In this document: in pieces, positions 32,726 through 35,948 of the stretch
Layout of the letters: the number at the start of each line of letters is the position of its first letter
How positions within the stretch are numbered: position 1 is the stretch's first letter
Assembly: GCA_959604825.1 (NCBI GenBank)
Contig: CAUHCN010000026.1
Location: forward strand, 1-35,948
DNA from: an uncultured Collinsella sp.
Lineage (GTDB): Bacteria; Actinomycetota; Coriobacteriia; Coriobacteriales; Coriobacteriaceae
DNA: 35,948 nt
Direction: 5' to 3'
Made by a program: the position numbers and the translations under genes
The notes under the pieces: generated by a model
The model's input: only the letters and a program-made list of their open reading frames with translations
The model's database searches: none
What the model was told of the DNA's origin: nothing

Positions 32726-34051
32726 CTACTTAAGCTCCGGCCAGTAATCCTTATTGGCCTCGATGAGCTTGTCGAGCACTTTGCGAGCCTTCTTGGCGTC
32801 ACCGACCAGACGATTAAGCGTGAGTGCCTGCAGAGCCTTCTCGTAGGAACCCTCCATCCAAGCCTCAACAGTCAGGCGCTCATAGGCGTACTGGTTCTCC
32901 ATAAGGCCGCGATAGAAGGTACCGATCTTGCCAACAGCATAGGGCTGCGGGCCATTGGCGCCCACGCTTGCCGCAACCTCGACCATGGCGTCATCGGGCA
33001 TACCCTCGATAATGCCGTTGTTGGGCACAATGACAATGAAAGTCTTGTTGGTGTTGCGATAGATGGCCGACGTGATTTCCACGATCATATCGCCATGAGC
33101 GTCGTTTTGCACAACCGAGGAGTTCTTTGCGGTGCCAACTTTGGCAACACGCTCGCACTCGGCGAACACGCGCTTCTCACGACCGTTGATAACCTCGTCG
33201 GAGCGAGTGTAGTCGGGGTCGAGGTGAGCGACCTTGTACTCGGGATACAGATAGTACTGCAGATAAGTGTTGGGCAGATAGTCGGGGAAGTCCTCGAGCA
33301 TGTCCTTGACCATGGCGTAGGTATCAAGCCAGGACTGGTCGCGCTGCTCGGCATCGGCAGGAAGGAAGCCGTTCTTCTCCGTGTACTCCTTAATCTGCGG
33401 GACGAGGTCATGACCCTCTTCATCGTAGATGTGCTTGAACCAACCGAAGTGATTGAGGCCGAAGTACACGGGCTCCGTCTTGCTCATATCGCGACCGAGC
33501 AGGCGACCGTAAGAGCGCATGAGGTTGACGGGCTGGTCGCAGATGTTGAGGACGCGATGCTCATCGGGCAGGACGCGCTCGAGACCATATGCCACAATAG
33601 CAGCCGGGTTGGTGTAGTTGATAATCCACGCCTCCGGGCTATGAGCGCGAACGTCGTTGACGATCTCAACCATGTCATGCATGGAGCGCATACCGTAAGC
33701 CATGCCGCCAGGGCCCACCGTTTCCTGGCCGATGATTCCCATATGCAGCGGAATCTTCTCGTCCTTGCTACGCATCTCGTAGCCGCCGGTACGAATCTGG
33801 CAGAGCACAAAGTCGACGTCGGTGTAAGCCTCGTCCTTATCGGTGGTGTAACCAAACTCCACACCGGGCTCCTCCTCGGCGAAGAGGATCTTGCCAAACT
33901 CGCCAATCGGACGCTGACGCTCGGCATCGATGTCATAGAGCATCACGCGGTTCAGCGGCAGAATGTCCATGTGCTTGGTCAGGGCTTTAAGAATGCCAGG
34001 GCACCACGTGGAGCCGCCGCCAACGATCACAATATTGAGCTTATCCTTCAT
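32726..34051 (-). CDS. Glycoside hydrolase family 4, 6-phospho-alpha-glucosidase
   Basis: Cleaves 6-phospho-alpha-glucosides with NAD and a divalent metal, via a redox/elimination mechanism. The 441-residue protein has the NAD-binding start IVIVGGGSTWCPG (7-19), INYTNPAAIVA (144-154), the metal-site tetrad CDQP (171-174) and GLNHFGWF (198-205). The CD-x-P form fits phospho-alpha-glucosidases such as GlvA rather than CNVP phospho-beta enzymes. The ATG at 34051 has GGAGGGAC upstream. It is the first gene of the operon with the PTS permease and is divergent from an RpiR-type regulator, giving a complete import, phosphorylation and hydrolysis route to glucose and glucose-6-phosphate. Confidence 0.94.
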   Translation of the reverse strand: MKDKLNIVIVGGGSTWCPGILKALTKHMDILPLNRVMLYDIDAERQRPIGEFGKILFAEEEPGVEFGYTTDKDEAYTDVDFVLCQIRTGGYEMRSKDEKIPLHMGIIGQETVGPGGMAYGMRSMHDMVEIVNDVRAHSPEAWIINYTNPAAIVAYGLERVLPDEHRVLNICDQPVNLMRSYGRLLGRDMSKTEPVYFGLNHFGWFKHIYDEEGHDLVPQIKEYTEKNGFLPADAEQRDQSWLDTYAMVKDMLEDFPDYLPNTYLQYYLYPEYKVAHLDPDYTRSDEVINGREKRVFAECERVAKVGTAKNSSVVQNDAHGDMIVEITSAIYRNTNKTFIVIVPNNGIIEGMPDDAMVEVAASVGANGPQPYAVGKIGTFYRGLMENQYAYERLTVEAWMEGSYEKALQALTLNRLVGDAKKARKVLDKLIEANKDYWPELK

Positions 34052-34162
34052 GTTCCGTCCCTCCAGGGTTGGCTGATCGGTGTTCTCGAAGACCTTGGGC
34101 TCCGCGGTTGTCCTCGGCTTGCTTCGTTTCGATTGTCATTTTGCGACATAAGGTCATTTGCG

Positions 34163-34192
34163 AGTCCCCGTGTGGGCCAATGCGAAACGGGG
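34163..34192. repeat. GTCCCCGT/ACGGGGAC hairpin
   Basis: 8-bp perfect arms with a 14-nt loop lie in the GH4-RpiR divergent region. Its GGGGAC core relates it loosely to the other palindromes of the window. Confidence 0.4.
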
Positions 34193-34226
34193 ACACATGA
34201 TTTCGCTCACGACACAGATATGTGTA

Positions 34227-34260
34227 GGCAAACACGCGCGTTTGCCCAGTTCATGGGCAA
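34227..34260. promoter_or_regulatory. Candidate RpiR operator cluster (GGCAAA half-sites)
   Basis: GGCAAAC (34227-34233) and GTTTGCC (34240-34246) form one inverted repeat. TTGCCC (34242-34247) and GGGCAA (34255-34260) form another overlapping it. They lie between GH4 and RpiR, a likely place for RpiR sites. Binding is inferred. Confidence 0.45.
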
Positions 34261-34349
34261 TTGGCGATCTTGACCGATTACCGATTTCTCACCTGGCTAC
34301 ACAAAGCGGTACCATATGTACGACGAGGTGCGAGGGGCTGGAACATCTT

Positions 34350-35099
34350 ATGAAAGATCAAGCATCTTTTTATGATCATGTGCGGGCTGGCGAGAGCAAG
34401 CTCAACGATCTCGAAAGCGAGATCATGCGCTACATCATCGAGCTGCGTGATGATATTGACGATGTCACGCTTAAGAGCGTTGCTGAACGGTTCTTCGTCG
34501 CTCCCAATACAATCGTCAGGCTTGCTCACAAGCTTGGCTTCTCGGGGTTTACGGAGCTCAAACAATCGTATTCCGCCTCGCTCGACCGCAATCGATTCAC
34601 AATCGAGACACTTCCGCTCGACACCCAGCTCGTACAAACAAAAGACCTGATTAACGACCGGGTCATCGACTCGGTTGTAAGCCTTATCCAGGACGCCTCG
34701 CATATCGTGTTCTTCTGCTCGGGCTTTTCGAAATACCCGTGCCTCGAGATGGCTGAAAAGCTCAAAATAATGGGCAAGAATACCGACACGCTTAGTGAAC
34801 GCCACGTCATGAGGCATTACGCAGAACTCCTCGGCAAAAACGACCTGGTCTTCAGCGTTTCCGTAAGCGGCGAGACGCAGGTGTCTATTGACGCTACATC
34901 GATAGCCAAAACGCGCGGATGCAAGGTCGTCACACTCACCGGCTTTTCTCGAAATTCTCTCTCGAAACTAGCCGACTACCCTATCTACACCGTGCAAAAA
35001 GAAATCCGCTTGGCCAGCATGGACCTCGACAGTCGATTGATGTTCTATTACGTTTTCGAATTGATATTTGAGCGCTACTTCAAGCTGGCCAAGAAATAA
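34350..35099 (+). CDS. MurR/RpiR-family transcriptional regulator
   Basis: A 249-residue regulator with an N-terminal HTH (about 1-77) showing LKSVAERFFVAPNTIVRLAHKLGFSGFTELK in two parts. A C-terminal SIS sugar-phosphate isomerase-like domain (about 100-230) shows IVFFCSGFSKYPC and DLVFSVSVSGETQ. SIS domains in this family sense phosphorylated sugars, so the signal may be a 6-phospho-glucoside or glucose-6-phosphate. The ATG at 34350 is preferred since upstream codons precede the HTH without homology. It is divergent from the GH4-PTS operon it probably controls. Whether it represses or activates is unknown. Confidence 0.9.
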   Translation: MKDQASFYDHVRAGESKLNDLESEIMRYIIELRDDIDDVTLKSVAERFFVAPNTIVRLAHKLGFSGFTELKQSYSASLDRNRFTIETLPLDTQLVQTKDLINDRVIDSVVSLIQDASHIVFFCSGFSKYPCLEMAEKLKIMGKNTDTLSERHVMRHYAELLGKNDLVFSVSVSGETQVSIDATSIAKTRGCKVVTLTGFSRNSLSKLADYPIYTVQKEIRLASMDLDSRLMFYYVFELIFERYFKLAKK

Positions 35100-35159
35100 A
35101 ACTTGGCATGCGCCCGGCTTCGACCCTTTAGCAGCCCTCTATATGAAAGGTATCGTCCT

Positions 35160-35606
35160 ATGCAACGCGTACTGTTTATCTGTCACGGCAATATCTGCCG
35201 CTCGACGATGGCTGAGTCGGTGTTTACCGAGCTCGTGCGCCGCGCCGGGCGCGAGGCGGAGTTTGTCATCGATTCCGCCGCGACCTCAACCGAGGAGATC
35301 GGCAACCCGCCGCACCACGGTACCGTTGCCAAGCTGCGCGAGGTCGGGATTCCCGTCGTTGCCCACCGCGCGCGCCAGGTGCGTCGCGCAGAGTATGGCG
35401 ACTGGGATCGCATTGTCTATATGGATGCCGAGAACGCGCGGGGCCTGCGTCGCATCTTTGGCGACGACCCCGACGACAAGATTACGCGCTTGCTCGATTG
35501 GACCGAGCGCCCCGGCGACGTGGCCGATCCCTGGTACACCGGCAACTTCGATGCCACCTACCGCGACGTACTCGACGGTTGCACTGCTATGCTCGAGCAG
35601 CTGTAA
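35160..35606 (+). CDS. Low-molecular-weight protein tyrosine phosphatase
   Basis: A 148-residue cytoplasmic phosphatase. The P-loop CHGNICRS has the CX5R nucleophile Cys8 and Arg14. The general acid Asp123 is in DPWYTG, the family's DP(W/F)Y motif. Length is typical. The ATG at 35160 has AAAGG about 9 nt before it; the longer frame lacks homology. It lies 60 nt after the RpiR gene on the same strand and may be read through from it, but no functional link is obvious. Roles in actinobacteria include dephosphorylation of tyrosine kinases or arginine phosphate; this one is unspecified. Confidence 0.93.
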   Translation: MQRVLFICHGNICRSTMAESVFTELVRRAGREAEFVIDSAATSTEEIGNPPHHGTVAKLREVGIPVVAHRARQVRRAEYGDWDRIVYMDAENARGLRRIFGDDPDDKITRLLDWTERPGDVADPWYTGNFDATYRDVLDGCTAMLEQL

Positions 35607-35738
35607 TCGATGAAATGCAGAGTTTTTAGAGCCATAAATCGGATGAAATGTAGAAATTTGACCTTACTCGCGCACAGCACAACGACGACAACGTCTAAGC
35701 ATAGGCATAAGCGAAGTCGGAATTCCCATATACAAATC

Positions 35739-35831
35739 GAGCGTGGTTTTTCTCCCACTTTGAGCGTTCAAGTGCGCTCTAAACGGAAGAAAATCCACGC
35801 TCATTATCGCGGAGGGAGAAAATCCTCGCTC
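35739..35831. repeat. Three-unit GAGCGTGG inverted repeat element
   Basis: Arms 35739-35766 and 35775-35802 form a 28-bp imperfect palindrome with an 8-nt loop (unit GAGCGTGGTTTTTCTCCC and its near-complement). A third unit in reverse orientation at 35814-35831 matches GAGCGAGGATTTTCTCCC. Three units in alternating order are more than chance. Confidence 0.7.
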
Positions 35832-35853
35832 GGCTACTCGTCGACGATCTCAG

Positions 35854-35883
35854 TGTGACAAAGGGACTGTCCCCTTGTCGCAT
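35854..35883. repeat. GGGACTGTCCC mini-palindrome, best copy
   Basis: A 23-bp palindrome (35857-35879) with one mismatched pair and a T at the centre, the most symmetric member of the family. It lies 12 nt downstream of the likely gene end at 35896. Confidence 0.65.
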
Positions 35884-35895
35884 TCGGAACTGACC

Positions 35896-35948
35896 CTAGA
35901 CAGGTTTGACCTCCAGCTTTATCCCCTCGGCACGGAAGTCGCCCAAAA
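35896..35948 (-). CDS. Probable 3' end of a minus-strand gene
   Basis: The last 16 codons read LGDFRAEGIKLEVKPV and end with TAG at 35896. The frame runs off the window. A GGGACTGTCCC element follows 12 nt later, as for other minus-strand genes here. The family cannot be identified from so few residues. Confidence 0.4.
   Translation of the reverse strand, partial: LGDFRAEGIKLEVKPV

Noticed and set aside
35610..35858. An 82-codon plus-strand frame after the phosphatase
   Set aside because: It runs through palindromic repeats, has no ribosome-binding site and no recognisable domain.

Overview
The window looks like a chromosomal segment of a high-GC Coriobacteriia member, most likely Collinsella or a close relative. 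This is inferred from GC content, a complete F-type ATP synthase operon, frequent GTG/TTG starts, protein character and many short palindromic intergenic repeats. No database search was possible. I saw no rRNA, tRNA, CRISPR array, prophage or insertion sequence.

Region 1 (1-9.7 kb, minus strand) is housekeeping. An atpI-like gene and atpBEFHAGDC run from a recognisable promoter near 9.65 kb. An intrinsic terminator follows atpC, then murA and a LytR-CpsA-Psr cell-wall ligase. Region 2 (9.8-16.7 kb) carries upp, a threonylcarbamoyl-AMP synthase plus glpK pair, a HicAB toxin-antitoxin pair with its own promoter/operator, prmC and prfA. PrmC carries an unusual Ala/Glu-rich insertion of about 110 residues. 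prfA and prmC are separated by a 0.46 kb AT-rich gap plus a repeated terminator element. Region 3 (16.9-23.5 kb) has a polar amino-acid ABC importer with an M20 peptidase, an aldose-1-epimerase-like protein and an unrecognised single-pass membrane protein.

Region 4 (23.6-30.9 kb) is the most interesting part. Reading along the minus strand it holds a two-domain protein, a DASS/SLC13-type anion transporter, a UbiD-family decarboxylase, a UbiX-family flavin prenyltransferase and a MerR-type regulator. The two-domain protein has an LpdD-like N-terminus fused to a type-1 isopentenyl-diphosphate isomerase (Nudix) fold. An MFS exporter is divergent from it. UbiX makes prenylated FMN (prFMN) from FMN and dimethylallyl phosphate, and UbiD uses prFMN. 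The isomerase-like domain keeps its metal ligands and Nudix box, but Ala stands where the catalytic Cys should be. I propose that it supplies or handles the prenyl donor for UbiX, perhaps by converting the diphosphate to the monophosphate. The locus would then import an aromatic or unsaturated acid, decarboxylate it and perhaps export the product.

Region 5 (31.0-35.6 kb) is an alpha-glucoside module: a PTS EIICB, a GH4 6-phospho-alpha-glucosidase and a divergent RpiR regulator, followed by a low-molecular-weight protein tyrosine phosphatase. The right edge holds repeats and probably the last codons of another minus-strand gene.

The intergenic spaces contain several families of repeated or palindromic elements: a composite 3'-end/terminator element (three copies), a 66-bp two-hairpin element (two copies differing at one base), a GGGACAGTCCC-type palindrome often sitting on stop codons, and three GAGCGTGG-type units near the right end.
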